Below are positions 1 through 10,026 of a stretch of 64,000 nt of DNA, one piece after another (positions within the stretch are counted from its first letter, which is position 1; each line of letters begins with the position of its first letter). The position numbers were made by a program, and so were the translations under genes. Source of the DNA: Candidatus Blautia stercorigallinarum (GTDB lineage: Bacteria > Bacillota > Clostridia > Lachnospirales > Lachnospiraceae); contig DXIQ01000063.1 in the NCBI GenBank assembly GCA_019112785.1, positions 1-64,000 of the forward strand, given 5' to 3'. The notes under the pieces are model-generated. The model ran no database searches. It had not been told where the DNA came from and saw only the letters and a list, made by a program, of their open reading frames with translations.

Positions 1-1
1 C

Positions 2-418
2 AGTATGCTGGTGTTTGACGCCCTGATTTACAACGAGGACCGCCACTTTGGAAACTTTGGCGTCCTGCGGGATAACCACAGCGGCAGCATCATTGCGCCC
101 GCCCCCATTTTTGACAACGGGCTGTCCCTGTTCTGCTATGCCGGTAAGGAAGATTATGCAAATCTGGACGAGTACGCCAAAACCCGTTCCAACCCGTACA
201 ACATCTCCTATGAGGAGGTGTGCGCGGAGGTCATGGGGCCAAAGCAGAAAGAGCAGCTCCGCCGCATGATCGGGTTCCGGTTCAAGCGCCACGAAAGCCT
301 GGGCCTGCCGGAAGAACATCTGCAGGCCATTGAGAAGCATTTGGAGGGCCGGGTGCGCAAGCTGCTGGCAATCCCCACTCGCCGTCTGAAACAGGAGAAG
401 GCTCGGATAAATTACTGA
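2..418 (+). CDS. HipA-like kinase domain protein, C-terminal part (5' end outside window)
   Basis: Frame is open to the window edge; motifs NEDRHFGNFGVLRD and PIFDNGLSL resemble the HipA_C catalytic and metal-binding loops. Confidence 0.75.
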   Translation, partial: SMLVFDALIYNEDRHFGNFGVLRDNHSGSIIAPAPIFDNGLSLFCYAGKEDYANLDEYAKTRSNPYNISYEEVCAEVMGPKQKEQLRRMIGFRFKRHESLGLPEEHLQAIEKHLEGRVRKLLAIPTRRLKQEKARINY

Positions 419-1404
419 CGGTAAATTTCCAACAGCTGCCGGATCTGAAGATTCAGATTTTCCAGCAGCTGTTTTTCTGTCTTCGGAGCAAACTTCAGCC
501 ACAGATGAAGGCTGTGATATCTGGATAGGTTTCTTTTCCTGGAAGAGGCTGGGCTTTGGGCTGCTTTTATTTTTACAAGAACCCTCCGCTGTTCAAAAAG
601 AGGGATCACAATATAGTAAAACCGGTCATCGGAAAAAGACAGATATCCCAGTTCCTGCCTGGCGCGGTTTTTCAGATACAGCCGATGGTCTTTCAGTCTG
701 GAAGGAAAAAGAGATTCTTCCTCCTTAAGCTTTGAAAAGCCGCCGGTGACCTCCAGCATGGCAGGAAGGTAATAGATCCCATTTTCTTCCTCCCCGGGGG
801 AGATTTTTTTTGCCAGCTTTTTAAGGAGCGCGGTGCTGTCCATAAACTGCTGGGCCAGAAGATAAGTAAGCTGAGGCTGGAACCTGAGACGGAGGGCAGA
901 ATTCTCTTCCCGTTCCAGTTCTGCGTCGATCTCATCCAGCAGTTCCTGTCCGCAGCGGTAAATGCTCAGGAGAAACAGGGGAAAATCCTCTTCTGTAGTC
1001 CAGAGATATTTTCCCCGGGCAATGGTGAAATTTCCGATCACATTTCCCTCATAGTCCTCGGCATAATGAAGAATCTCCCGTTCTATCCATGCATGCTGAT
1101 TTAAGGGTGCGTCCCAGTGAAGGTTTTTGGAGAAGGGCCTCTTTTTTTCGCCGGAAGAAAGGGAGACTTCCGGATCTGAAAGGCTCTTTTTTAAAACAGC
1201 ATAGGCCAGATTGATCTCCTGGACGCTGTACCGGTAACTGGTCTTTGAAGAACCGGATACATCCGGATGAAACTGGTGCATAAGCCGCCGATACTGTTTT
1301 TTGATCTGTTCCATATCTGCTTTTGGGGAAATACCCAGGATCCTGCCTGCCTCTGCCGGTGTCATGGATTTCATACCTCCTTCTTTCTTTTCCATGTTTT
1401 CCAT
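412..1404 (-). CDS. J-domain (DnaJ-like) protein
   Basis: N-terminal AGRILGISPKADMEQIKKQYRRLMHQFHPDVSG with HPD motif; the ATG may be slightly internal. Confidence 0.8.
   Translation of the reverse strand: MENMEKKEGGMKSMTPAEAGRILGISPKADMEQIKKQYRRLMHQFHPDVSGSSKTSYRYSVQEINLAYAVLKKSLSDPEVSLSSGEKKRPFSKNLHWDAPLNQHAWIEREILHYAEDYEGNVIGNFTIARGKYLWTTEEDFPLFLLSIYRCGQELLDEIDAELEREENSALRLRFQPQLTYLLAQQFMDSTALLKKLAKKISPGEEENGIYYLPAMLEVTGGFSKLKEEESLFPSRLKDHRLYLKNRARQELGYLSFSDDRFYYIVIPLFEQRRVLVKIKAAQSPASSRKRNLSRYHSLHLWLKFAPKTEKQLLENLNLQIRQLLEIYRQ
431..476 (+). terminator. Intrinsic terminator of the HipA-like gene, lying inside the 3' coding end of the convergent J-domain gene
   Basis: AACAGCTGC (431-439) pairs with GCAGCTGTT (465-473), followed by a T run. 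Confidence 0.55.
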
Positions 1405-1472
1405 ATATCTGCCTTATGATAGCATAAATTATAAAGAAACACAAAGAAGCATGATATGGTAAAAACAAAAAA

Positions 1473-1508
1473 AGAACACTTGTTCGATTTTGCTTTTTGT
1501 GTTATCAT
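1473..1508 (+). promoter_or_regulatory. LexA (SOS) box overlapping promoter -35
   Basis: AGAACACTTGTTCG (1473-1486), perfect GAAC-N4-GTTC; TTGTTC(1480)-17-TATCAT(1503) promoter upstream of the polymerase gene. Confidence 0.7.
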
Positions 1509-1548
1509 TATCACAGAGAGAGAAGAATAATATAAGGAGGCCGGGAAA

Positions 1549-3072
1549 ATGTCGGAAAGAACTTACATTGCCATTGATCTGAAATCCTTCTATGCTTCTG
1601 TAGAGTGTGTAGAGCGGGGACTGGATCCTATGACTACGAATCTGGTAGTGGCAGATAAAAGCCGGACAGAGAAGACTATCTGCCTTGCTGTTTCCCCATC
1701 CCTGAAAGCCTATGGAATACCAGGGAGAGCACGGCTTTTTCAGGTGGTGCAGAAGGTCAGAGAGGTCAATGCCAGACGGCGGCAGGCTGTCCCGGGACAT
1801 CAGTTTACAGGTTCTTCCTGCCAGGATCCGGAGCTTCAGAAAGATCCCCATTTAGAGCTGGATTATATAACAGCGCCTCCTCAGATGGAGAAATATATGG
1901 AGATCAGCGGAAAAATCTATCAGATCTACCTGAAATATATTGCTCCGGAGGATATCCACGTCTATTCCATTGATGAGGTATTTATGGACGTCACCGATTA
2001 TCTGGAAACCTATAAGACCAGCGCCCCGGAGCTGGCCAGGAGGATGATCCTGGATGTGCTTCAGACCATCGGGATCACGGCTGCGGCAGGTATCGGCACC
2101 AACCTGTATCTGTGCAAAATTGCCATGGATATTGTGGCAAAGCATATCCCGGCAGATGAGAATGGAGTGCGGATCGCCCGGCTGGATGAGATGTCCTATC
2201 GAAGGCTTCTCTGGTCCCACAGGCCCCTGACAGATTTCTGGCGGGTAGGAAAAGGCTATGCCAAAAAGCTGGAGGCACATGGTCTGTATACTATGGGAGA
2301 CATTGCCCGCTGTTCCCTTGGAAAGCCCGGAGACTATTACAATGAGGAGCTTTTGTATGATCTTTTCGGGGTCAATGCAGAGCTGCTTATTGATCATGCC
2401 TGGGGGTGGGAACCCTGCACCATTAAAGATATCAAGGCTTACAAGCCTCAGAGCAGCAGTGTAGGATCCGGCCAGGTGCTCCACTGCCCTTATCCTTTTG
2501 AAAAGGCCAGACTGGCAGCAAGAGAAATGGCAGATATGCTGGCCCTGGATCTGCTGGATAAGGGACTTGTCACCGACCAGATCGTGCTGACGGTAGGGTA
2601 TGATATGGATAATCTGAAAGATCCTGAACGGCAGAAGCAGTACCGGGGAGAAATTACTACGGATACGTACGGAAGAAAAATCCCCAAACATGCCCACGGT
2701 ACCAGGAATCTGGACGGCTATACCTCTTCTTCCAGGCAGATCCTCCAGGGGGTGACGGAACTCTTTGACAGGATCGTGGATCAGAACCTGCTGGTGCGCC
2801 GTATCAATATGTCGGCGGAACATGTGATCCCGGAATCCCAGGCAGAGGAAAAAGAGGAGTTTTATCAGATGGATCTTTTTACAGATTATGCCGCAATGCA
2901 AAAAGAGCAGGAGAAAGAGGCTGCAGAATTGGAACGGGAGCGTAAGATGCAAAAGGCTGTGTTGGAGATCAAGAAAAAATTCGGAAAGAACGCGGTTTTG
3001 CGGGGGATGAACCTGGAAGAGGGAGCTACGGCAAGAGACAGAAACAGTCAGATCGGAGGTCACAAAGCATGA
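1549..3072 (+). CDS. Y-family DNA polymerase (UmuC/DinB/UvrX-like)
   Basis: MSERTYIAIDLKSFYASVECVERGLDP, DVYSIDEVFMDVT, GIGTNLYLCKIAMDIVAKH. Confidence 0.93.
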   Translation: MSERTYIAIDLKSFYASVECVERGLDPMTTNLVVADKSRTEKTICLAVSPSLKAYGIPGRARLFQVVQKVREVNARRRQAVPGHQFTGSSCQDPELQKDPHLELDYITAPPQMEKYMEISGKIYQIYLKYIAPEDIHVYSIDEVFMDVTDYLETYKTSAPELARRMILDVLQTIGITAAAGIGTNLYLCKIAMDIVAKHIPADENGVRIARLDEMSYRRLLWSHRPLTDFWRVGKGYAKKLEAHGLYTMGDIARCSLGKPGDYYNEELLYDLFGVNAELLIDHAWGWEPCTIKDIKAYKPQSSSVGSGQVLHCPYPFEKARLAAREMADMLALDLLDKGLVTDQIVLTVGYDMDNLKDPERQKQYRGEITTDTYGRKIPKHAHGTRNLDGYTSSSRQILQGVTELFDRIVDQNLLVRRINMSAEHVIPESQAEEKEEFYQMDLFTDYAAMQKEQEKEAAELERERKMQKAVLEIKKKFGKNAVLRGMNLEEGATARDRNSQIGGHKA

Positions 3073-3500
3073 AAAAACAGGACAAGGAGAAAAATTATGA
3101 AGATATCATAAACCTTCCCCATCATGTGTCCCCCGTCCATCCTCCTATGCCCCTGTCAGACCGGGCGGCCCAGTTTGCACCTTTTGCCGCGCTGACCGGA
3201 TATGGAGATGTGATAAAGGAGACTGCCAGGCAGACGGACAGAAAGCCGGAGCTGACGGAAGAGGAAAAACAGGAGCTGGATTATAAGCTTCAGATGGCAG
3301 TTTCTCTTCCGGGAGAAAAACCGGCGGTTACGATTACTTACTTTGTACCTGATAAGAAGAAAGCAGGGGGATCCTGCCACCGGGTACAGGGCAGGATCCG
3401 AAAGGCCGATACAGACAGAGGAATACTTATTATGGAGAGAGGAGAGCAGATAAATCTGGATATGGTAGTGGATATTACAGTGAGTGCAGACTGGATCTGA
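3069..3500 (+). CDS. YolD-like family protein
   Basis: 4-bp overlap with the polymerase; MPLSDRAAQFAPFAALTGYGDVIKETARQT is typical of YolD-like partners. Confidence 0.85.
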   Translation: MKKQDKEKNYEDIINLPHHVSPVHPPMPLSDRAAQFAPFAALTGYGDVIKETARQTDRKPELTEEEKQELDYKLQMAVSLPGEKPAVTITYFVPDKKKAGGSCHRVQGRIRKADTDRGILIMERGEQINLDMVVDITVSADWI

Positions 3501-3645
3501 AGGATGTGATCCTCAGCGTCCGGTCTGTAGGATACTGGATTGACGAAGAGATGTTTTGCCGGAAAATGACAGGAAAAGATTGAGGATTTTCAGAAAACAC
3601 TGCTATAATAGAGGAAAAGATTTTACAGAATAAGGAGGAAGTCCC

Positions 3646-4650
3646 ATGTTTGATCCAAAATCTATTATGGAAAAAAGAAAACTTCAGGAACCCATTCCTA
3701 CATCGGATCCAGCAGATTTTCCCCGGTCAGAGGAAGTGCCGGAAGGCTGTATTGTGCTGGAAGATCTGAAAGATGAATGGGGATGCCAGGTGGATTTCCA
3801 TACGGATGTTGTATATGCCCAGAGAGAGCCGGAAGACTGGTACGTGGATCCGGTGAGCTGCACACTGAAAATGCACATTCTGGAGCCTATTGTTCATGCC
3901 GGAGTGCCGGAAGAGGAAAAGAAGAAAGAGAGAAAGTGGCCCTGTATTGTCTATATCCAGGGGTCTGCCTTTCATAAACAATGGCTGTGGGACCATATTT
4001 CCAGGCATATCCGTATGGCGGAGCATGGCTATGTGGTAGCCATCGTGGAGTACCGTCCTTCGGAGATGGCTCCTTTTCCCGCTCAGATGCAGGACGCCAA
4101 GACGGCTGTGCGGTTTTTAAAGAAACACTGTGAGGAATACCATATTGACGTGGACCATATGGCTATAGCCGGAGATTCGTCCGGAGGCCATACTGCCCTG
4201 ATGGCGGGATTTACAGGAGATGAGGGACCGGATACCCGGCTGTATGGAGAATATTCCGCCAAAGTAAACTGCATCATCGACCTGTATGGACCTACGGTTT
4301 TCTCTCTGATGAATTATTATGAAAGCTCTCAGAATCATTATGATCCGGACAGCCCCGAGGGTTATGAGATCGGAGGGAAAAACGTACTGGAACACCCGGA
4401 ACTGGCGGACCTTACGATCCCAATGAATTATTTATCAAAGGAAAAAGAGACCCCGCCTCTTCTCCTCATACATGGAGGAAGAGATATGCTGGTGCCTTTT
4501 AACCAGAGCTGTCAGCTTTATAATTATATGCGGGAATTGGGGAAAGAGGTAACTTTCTATAAGATACAGGACGGCAGCCACGGCAGTCTGGGCTTTGACA
4601 ATGACCGGATCCTGGGGATCGTTCTGGACTTTTTAAAGTCCCATATATAG
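3646..4650 (+). CDS. Alpha/beta hydrolase (esterase/lipase)
   Basis: GDSSGGHTALM nucleophile motif; C-terminal LLLIHGGRDMLVP and DGSHG. Confidence 0.88.
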   Translation: MFDPKSIMEKRKLQEPIPTSDPADFPRSEEVPEGCIVLEDLKDEWGCQVDFHTDVVYAQREPEDWYVDPVSCTLKMHILEPIVHAGVPEEEKKKERKWPCIVYIQGSAFHKQWLWDHISRHIRMAEHGYVVAIVEYRPSEMAPFPAQMQDAKTAVRFLKKHCEEYHIDVDHMAIAGDSSGGHTALMAGFTGDEGPDTRLYGEYSAKVNCIIDLYGPTVFSLMNYYESSQNHYDPDSPEGYEIGGKNVLEHPELADLTIPMNYLSKEKETPPLLLIHGGRDMLVPFNQSCQLYNYMRELGKEVTFYKIQDGSHGSLGFDNDRILGIVLDFLKSHI

Positions 4651-4682
4651 GAAAGAAAAATGAAAATCGGAGGGACACGTAA

Positions 4683-6161
4683 GTGGCAGTTGTTTTAGGA
4701 ATTGATGTAGGAACTTCCAGTATGAAAGCAATGCTCCTGGACACAGAAAAGGGCGTAGCGGCAGTCCATGCCAAGTCTTATGAAGTGGATATTCCCCGGC
4801 CCGGATATGCCCAGCAGGATCCCGAAATGTGGTGGTCTTCTCTTCTGGAAGTTCTGGACTGGCTGCACATACACTATCGGGAAGAATATGAGAAGATTTC
4901 CGCAGTAGGATATTCCGGCCAGATGCACGGCCTGATCCTTGCCGGGGAAAATGGAGAGCCTCTTTACCCCGCCATCATCTGGCTGGATCAGAGAGCTGAT
5001 AAACAGCTGGAGGAGATCTACAGAACATATACAGAGGCAGAAATGGGCAGTCTGCTGTGCAACCGGGTCAGCAGCGGCTTTGCTTTTCCTTCTCTTTTGT
5101 GGGTAAAAGAAAAGGAGCCGGAGATATTTTCAAAGGTGAATAAAATCCTGTCGCCTAAGGATTATCTCCGCTTTAAGATGACGGGCAAAATGGGAGCGGA
5201 GGTGTCCGATGCTTCCGCTACCGGAATGTTTGCCACAGCAAAAAGAGACTGGGCCTGGGAGCTTTTAGAAAAATCCGGTTTGCCCAAAGAGATTTTTCCT
5301 TCTGTGGCGGAGTCTTCCTCTATTGCAGGGACCATCAGCCCTGAATGTGCCAAAAGGACCGGACTGCCGGAGGGGATCCCGGTGGTTTACGGAGCCGGGG
5401 ACCAGCAGGCCCAGAGCATAGGAAACGGGGTGATCCGGCCGGGGAAGATCATCTCCAATATCGGCACCGGAGGACAGATCTCCGCATTTCTTTCAGAACC
5501 TGTCTATGATAAGAAGCTTAGGACCAATACTTTCTGCCATGCCATAGAAGGGGCTTACACCATATTTGGCGCCACCTTATGCAGCGGTATGTCCATGAAC
5601 TGGATAAAAAACAAGATACTTGCCGTGGAAGATTACGGAAAAGTCAATGAACTGGCAGGGACTGCAGAACCGGGCTCAGAAGGACTTCTCTATCTGCCCT
5701 ATCTTTCCGGGGAAAGGACTCCCCATATGGATCCGAAAGCAAAAGGGGTGTTTTTCGGCATGACTCTGGCCCACGGACAGGGGCATTTTCTCCGGTCCGT
5801 GATGGAAGGGGTTACTTACAGCCTGAAAGACTGTATGGAGATCCTGGAAGGGCTGGGGGTAGAAGCTTCCGGAGTCATCGCTTCAGGAGGCGGAGCTTCT
5901 TCCCGGCTGTGGCTTCAGATACAGGCGGATATCTTCGAAAAGCCGGTCTATGTAAGCAAGGTAAAGGAGCAGGCCTGTCTGGGGGCCTGTATCCTGGCAG
6001 GGGCAGGGACTTCGATCCTTCCTTCAGTGGAAGAAGGGTGCAGGAGATTTGCTCTTCTGGAAGATGAAGTATTTCTTCCACAAAAAGAAAATCGGGAAGT
6101 GTACCGCCGGGGATTTGAGAAATACAGAGAAATATACAAAAGGCTGAAAGATCTGATGTGA
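4683..6161 (+). CDS. xylB: Xylulokinase (FGGY family)
   Basis: LGIDVGTSSMKAMLLD, GYSGQMHGLILA, GAGDQQAQSIGNGVI, ASGGGASSRLWLQIQADI. Confidence 0.92.
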   Translation: MAVVLGIDVGTSSMKAMLLDTEKGVAAVHAKSYEVDIPRPGYAQQDPEMWWSSLLEVLDWLHIHYREEYEKISAVGYSGQMHGLILAGENGEPLYPAIIWLDQRADKQLEEIYRTYTEAEMGSLLCNRVSSGFAFPSLLWVKEKEPEIFSKVNKILSPKDYLRFKMTGKMGAEVSDASATGMFATAKRDWAWELLEKSGLPKEIFPSVAESSSIAGTISPECAKRTGLPEGIPVVYGAGDQQAQSIGNGVIRPGKIISNIGTGGQISAFLSEPVYDKKLRTNTFCHAIEGAYTIFGATLCSGMSMNWIKNKILAVEDYGKVNELAGTAEPGSEGLLYLPYLSGERTPHMDPKAKGVFFGMTLAHGQGHFLRSVMEGVTYSLKDCMEILEGLGVEASGVIASGGGASSRLWLQIQADIFEKPVYVSKVKEQACLGACILAGAGTSILPSVEEGCRRFALLEDEVFLPQKENREVYRRGFEKYREIYKRLKDLM

Positions 6162-6166
6162 AAAGG

Positions 6167-6216
6167 TCTGCCTGTTTAACGGACATTTTAGCTTCGTTAA
6201 GTGGGCAGGCTTTTTT
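6167..6216 (+). terminator. Intrinsic terminator after xylB
   Basis: GCCTGTTTAACG...CGTTAAGTGGGCAGGC followed by TTTTTTT. Confidence 0.65.
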
Positions 6217-6314
6217 TATATGCCGGAGAATTAATAAAACAGAAACACTATGCAAACAAAAATCACAAAAAGAAATCGTAAGATCTTATCATCAAAAGAG
6301 AAAGGATGATCATT

Positions 6315-6419
6315 ATGAAAATATTTTTGAGAGCAGCAGCAGGAGTATCTATTGTAGGAGCAGCTGTTTTAGGCATTAAACTACTGTGGGATAAACAACA
6401 TCCCAGGGTCAGATATTAA
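6315..6419 (+). CDS. Small protein (34 aa) with one hydrophobic segment
   Basis: MKIFLRAAAGVSIVGAAVLGIKLLWDKQHPRVRY with upstream AGAAAGGATGA; below the ORF-track length cutoff. Confidence 0.5.
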   Translation: MKIFLRAAAGVSIVGAAVLGIKLLWDKQHPRVRY

Positions 6420-6439
6420 GACCAGTTACAGGAGGAAAA

Positions 6440-6526
6440 ATGGGGAACTTAGGGAAAATCATATATGGCATATTTATTGTGGCAGTTGTACTGCTTATTC
6501 TGGCTGGAAGCGGGATTTTTTCGTAG
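6440..6526 (+). CDS. Small single-pass membrane protein (28 aa)
   Basis: MGNLGKIIYGIFIVAVVLLILAGSGIFS directly after a strong AGGAGG Shine-Dalgarno. Confidence 0.5.
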   Translation: MGNLGKIIYGIFIVAVVLLILAGSGIFS

Positions 6527-6536
6527 AAAAAAGAGA

Positions 6537-6576
6537 AACGGGACAGATCTTTTTTGGAGACTGTCCCGTTTTCCGT
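6537..6576. terminator. Bidirectional terminator between small ORFs and phosphoketolase
   Basis: AACGGGACAG...CTGTCCCGTT with flanking A/T runs. Confidence 0.65.
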
Positions 6577-6597
6577 ATTAAAAGATATTAATGGTTT

Positions 6598-8979
6598 TTA
6601 TTTTTCAGGAAGGTGCCATTCCCAGTTGCGGATTTCTTCCAGATCCTGTCCGTTATCTGCGATATACTGTCTGTGCTCGATCAGCTTATCGTTCATTTTC
6701 TGGATCAGGTGAGATCCTTTATTTCCAAGCTGAGGCAGATGGATGATGGCGTCTTTTACCAGATTGAAACGGTCGATCTTATTCTGCACACGCATATCGA
6801 AAGGTGTGGTAATAGTTCCTTCTTCCAGGTAGCCGTGAACAGAGATATTATGGTTTGTCCGTTCATAAGTCAGCTCATGGATCAGAGTAGGATAGCCGTG
6901 GAATGCGAAGATGATAGGCTTATCCTTTGTAAAGATCGCGTCATATTCTGCGTCGCTGAGTCCGTGAGGATGTTTATGATCAGATTCCAGTTTAAACAGG
7001 TCTACCACGTTTACCACACGGATCTTCAGATCCGGCATTTCATCACGGAGGATGGTTACTGCAGCCATGGTTTCCAGTGTAGGAGTATCACCGCAGCAGG
7101 CCATTACCAGATCCGGTTCCTCTCCATCGTCATTGCTGGCCCACTCCCAGATACCGATACCCTGGGTGCAGTGTTTTACAGCCTGTTCCATAGACAGCCA
7201 CTGGCAGCTTGGATGTTTGGAAGCAACGATGGCATTTACATAATTTTTGCTCTTGATACAGTGATCAAAGCAGGAGAGCAGACAGTTAGTATCCGGCGGG
7301 AGATACATGCGGACAACATCTGCTTTCTTGTTGGCAATGTGATCCAGGAAGCCGGGATCCTGATGAGTAAATCCATTGTGGTCCTGCTGCCATACATTGG
7401 AGGTCAGGATAAAGTTCAGAGAAGCGATAGGCTGTCTCCAGGAAAGCTGGTTGCAGACTTTCAGCCATTTTGCGTGCTGAGCTGCCATAGAATCTACAAT
7501 ACGGATAAATGCTTCATAACTTGCAAAGAAGCCGTGGCGTCCGGTGAGAAGATATCCTTCCAGCCAGCCTTCGCACATATGCTCGCTGAGCATTCCGTCC
7601 ATGATACGTCCGTTTCTTGCCAGACAGTCATCAGTATCCAGCAGCTGGGCGTTCCAGTCACGGTTTTCCTCTTCAAATACTTTGTACAGACGGTTGGACA
7701 TGCTTTCGTCTGGTCCGAAGATACGGAAATTGTGGTTTTCTTTATTTAATTTGAAGATATCACGGATATATCCGCCCAGCTCGATCATATCCTGGGCTTT
7801 TGTCTTTCCGGGATCTACTTCGATTCCGTAGCTGCGGAAATCAGGCAGACGAAGATCTTTCAGCAGCAGACCGCCGTTTGCATGAGGATTGGCTCCCAGA
7901 CGGGCATTTCCCTTAGGCGCTAATTCCTGAAGTTCTGGGATCAGACGGCCGTTTTCGTCAAAGAGCTCTTCTGCGTGGTAGCTTTCCAGCCATTCCTTTA
8001 ACAGTTCCAGATGCTCAGGAGATTCCATAGTAAGAGGTACCTGATGTGCGCGGAAAGAACCTTCGATCTGCTGTCCGTCTACTACCTTGGGACCGGTCCA
8101 GCCCTTTGGTGTACGCAGAACGATCATCGGCCAGATAGGACGTTCCGGATCGTTGTTCTCACGGGCGTTCTTCTGGATGGCTTTGATCTCCTCAATAACT
8201 GTGTCCATGGTTTCTGCCATTTTCTTATGCATGGTCATAGGGTCGTCACCCTCTACAAAATAGGGCTTCCAGCCGCAGCCTTTGAAAAAGCTCTCGATCT
8301 CTTCATGAGGAATACGGGAGAAGATAGTAGGATTGCTGATCTTGTAGCCGTTCAGGTGCAGGATCGGCAGTACAGCGCCGTCCGTTACAGGATTCAGGAA
8401 TTTATTGGAATGCCAGGAAGTAGCCAGAGGACCGGTTTCTGCCTCTCCGTCTCCTACAACTACAGTAGCGATCAGATCCGGATTGTCAAAAACGGCTCCG
8501 AAAGCATGAGCGATAGAATATCCCAGCTCGCCGCCTTCATTAATAGAGCCTGGTGTTTCAGGTGCGCAGTGGCTTGGTACGCCGCAGGGGAAAGAGAACT
8601 GTTTGAACATTTTTTTCATTCCCTCTTCATCACGGCTGATATTCGGATATACTTCACTGTAGCTTCCGTCCAGATAGGTATTTGCGATCAGGAAGTTTCC
8701 GCCGTGTCCGGGACCGGAGAGGAGGATCATATCCAGATCATAACGTTTGATAACACGGTTGCAGTGAACATATACGAAATTCTGTCCGGGTACAGTTCCC
8801 CAGTGACCAACGATCTTCTTTTTGATATGATCCATGGTAAGGGGTTTTTTCAGCAGAGGATTGTCCAGCAGATATAACTGTCCTGCTGACAGGTAGTTTG
8901 CAGCCCGCCAGTAAGCATTCATCTTTTCCAGCATTTCCTGACACAGGGGCTGTTTCTCAAGACATGTTGTTTCTTGCAT
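6598..8979 (-). CDS. xfp: Phosphoketolase family protein (xylulose-5-P/fructose-6-P phosphoketolase)
   Basis: [46 protein letters not shown]; full length 793 aa. Confidence 0.96.
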   Translation of the reverse strand: MQETTCLEKQPLCQEMLEKMNAYWRAANYLSAGQLYLLDNPLLKKPLTMDHIKKKIVGHWGTVPGQNFVYVHCNRVIKRYDLDMILLSGPGHGGNFLIANTYLDGSYSEVYPNISRDEEGMKKMFKQFSFPCGVPSHCAPETPGSINEGGELGYSIAHAFGAVFDNPDLIATVVVGDGEAETGPLATSWHSNKFLNPVTDGAVLPILHLNGYKISNPTIFSRIPHEEIESFFKGCGWKPYFVEGDDPMTMHKKMAETMDTVIEEIKAIQKNARENNDPERPIWPMIVLRTPKGWTGPKVVDGQQIEGSFRAHQVPLTMESPEHLELLKEWLESYHAEELFDENGRLIPELQELAPKGNARLGANPHANGGLLLKDLRLPDFRSYGIEVDPGKTKAQDMIELGGYIRDIFKLNKENHNFRIFGPDESMSNRLYKVFEEENRDWNAQLLDTDDCLARNGRIMDGMLSEHMCEGWLEGYLLTGRHGFFASYEAFIRIVDSMAAQHAKWLKVCNQLSWRQPIASLNFILTSNVWQQDHNGFTHQDPGFLDHIANKKADVVRMYLPPDTNCLLSCFDHCIKSKNYVNAIVASKHPSCQWLSMEQAVKHCTQGIGIWEWASNDDGEEPDLVMACCGDTPTLETMAAVTILRDEMPDLKIRVVNVVDLFKLESDHKHPHGLSDAEYDAIFTKDKPIIFAFHGYPTLIHELTYERTNHNISVHGYLEEGTITTPFDMRVQNKIDRFNLVKDAIIHLPQLGNKGSHLIQKMNDKLIEHRQYIADNGQDLEEIRNWEWHLPEK

Positions 8980-9123
8980 AAGGTACCTTCTTTCTGTAAA
9001 ATACTCGTTAATTTTTTAACCATAAATATTTTATCATGAAAGAAGCTGGCGGTAAAATAATCATTTTATATCGTATCCATAAGTTTTTGATATGAATATA
9101 GAAAAAAGAAAGCAGAATATCCC

Positions 9124-10026
9124 TTAGTCGGGATATTCTGCGGAGATCAGGTATTTCTGAAAGGTCTTGGCGGCAATACTCTGGGGATATTCCGTGTCGT
9201 ATACCAGAAGAATATCCCGTTCAGGGAGCCGTTCTTCAATATTGATCTCAAATACAGTTCCTCTGCGGATATCTTCCGCGGCAAATTCTGAGGGGATAAA
9301 GCCGATCCCCAGGTTATGCCGTACGACTGGAAGGATCATGTCGGTAGTTGCAAGTTCTATATCCGGATTAAAGGGAAGCCCCAGTTCATTAAAATATCGG
9401 TCAAGGGAGGTCCTGGTGATGGATCCTGAGGTGAGACCGATCCAGGGATAGTCTTTTAACTCCTCCAGGCTGGTCTTCTTTCCTTTTAAATGTTGAAATT
9501 TGTTTCCGCCGATGAGGATATCATGATATTTCCGGAGAGACTTTATCTGCAGATGGCTTTCCCTTTGCAAAGGCACAGAGGAGACCACTGCCATATCCAC
9601 CCGGCCGGATTTCAGGGCCTGGATAGAATTAACCGTGCTGTTGTTTAACAGTTTAAACTGTACGTTTGGATAGTACCGGTTAAATTCCTCCATTGCTTTG
9701 AACAGGCAGCAGTGCAGGGCTGTTTCGGTAGCGCTGATACAGACGGTTCCATTGTCCAGGCTGATCATGCCGGCCAGCTCATTTTCTCCTTTAAAGATCT
9801 GGGCGCAGGCGGCAGAAATATATTTGTAGAAGGTCCGGCCTTCCGGCGTCAGTTCCACGCCGTTTTTGCTGCGGATAAAGAGACGGCAGCCAATGGCGCT
9901 TTCCAGATTGTGGATGGTGCGGGTCACTGCCGGCTGGCTGGTCATAAGCACATTGGCAGCGCCGGTGAGACTTCCGCACTTGCAGACATAATAAAAAACT
10001 TTGTAGTATTCAAAATTCAGATTCAT
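9124..10026 (-). CDS. LysR-family transcriptional regulator
   Basis: N-terminal HTH YYVCKCGSLTGAANVLMTSQPAVTRTIHNLE, LysR substrate-domain features. Confidence 0.92.
   Translation of the reverse strand: MNLNFEYYKVFYYVCKCGSLTGAANVLMTSQPAVTRTIHNLESAIGCRLFIRSKNGVELTPEGRTFYKYISAACAQIFKGENELAGMISLDNGTVCISATETALHCCLFKAMEEFNRYYPNVQFKLLNNSTVNSIQALKSGRVDMAVVSSVPLQRESHLQIKSLRKYHDILIGGNKFQHLKGKKTSLEELKDYPWIGLTSGSITRTSLDRYFNELGLPFNPDIELATTDMILPVVRHNLGIGFIPSEFAAEDIRRGTVFEINIEERLPERDILLVYDTEYPQSIAAKTFQKYLISAEYPD

Noticed and set aside
1852-3063. 403-aa minus ORF opposite the Y-family polymerase
   Set aside because: Antisense of a clear polymerase gene; His/Ile-rich composition typical of antisense frames
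6613-8877. Long + strand ORFs (378 and 288 aa) opposite phosphoketolase
   Set aside because: Shadow frames of a well-conserved 793-aa enzyme; translations are low-complexity with no recognisable domain or RBS
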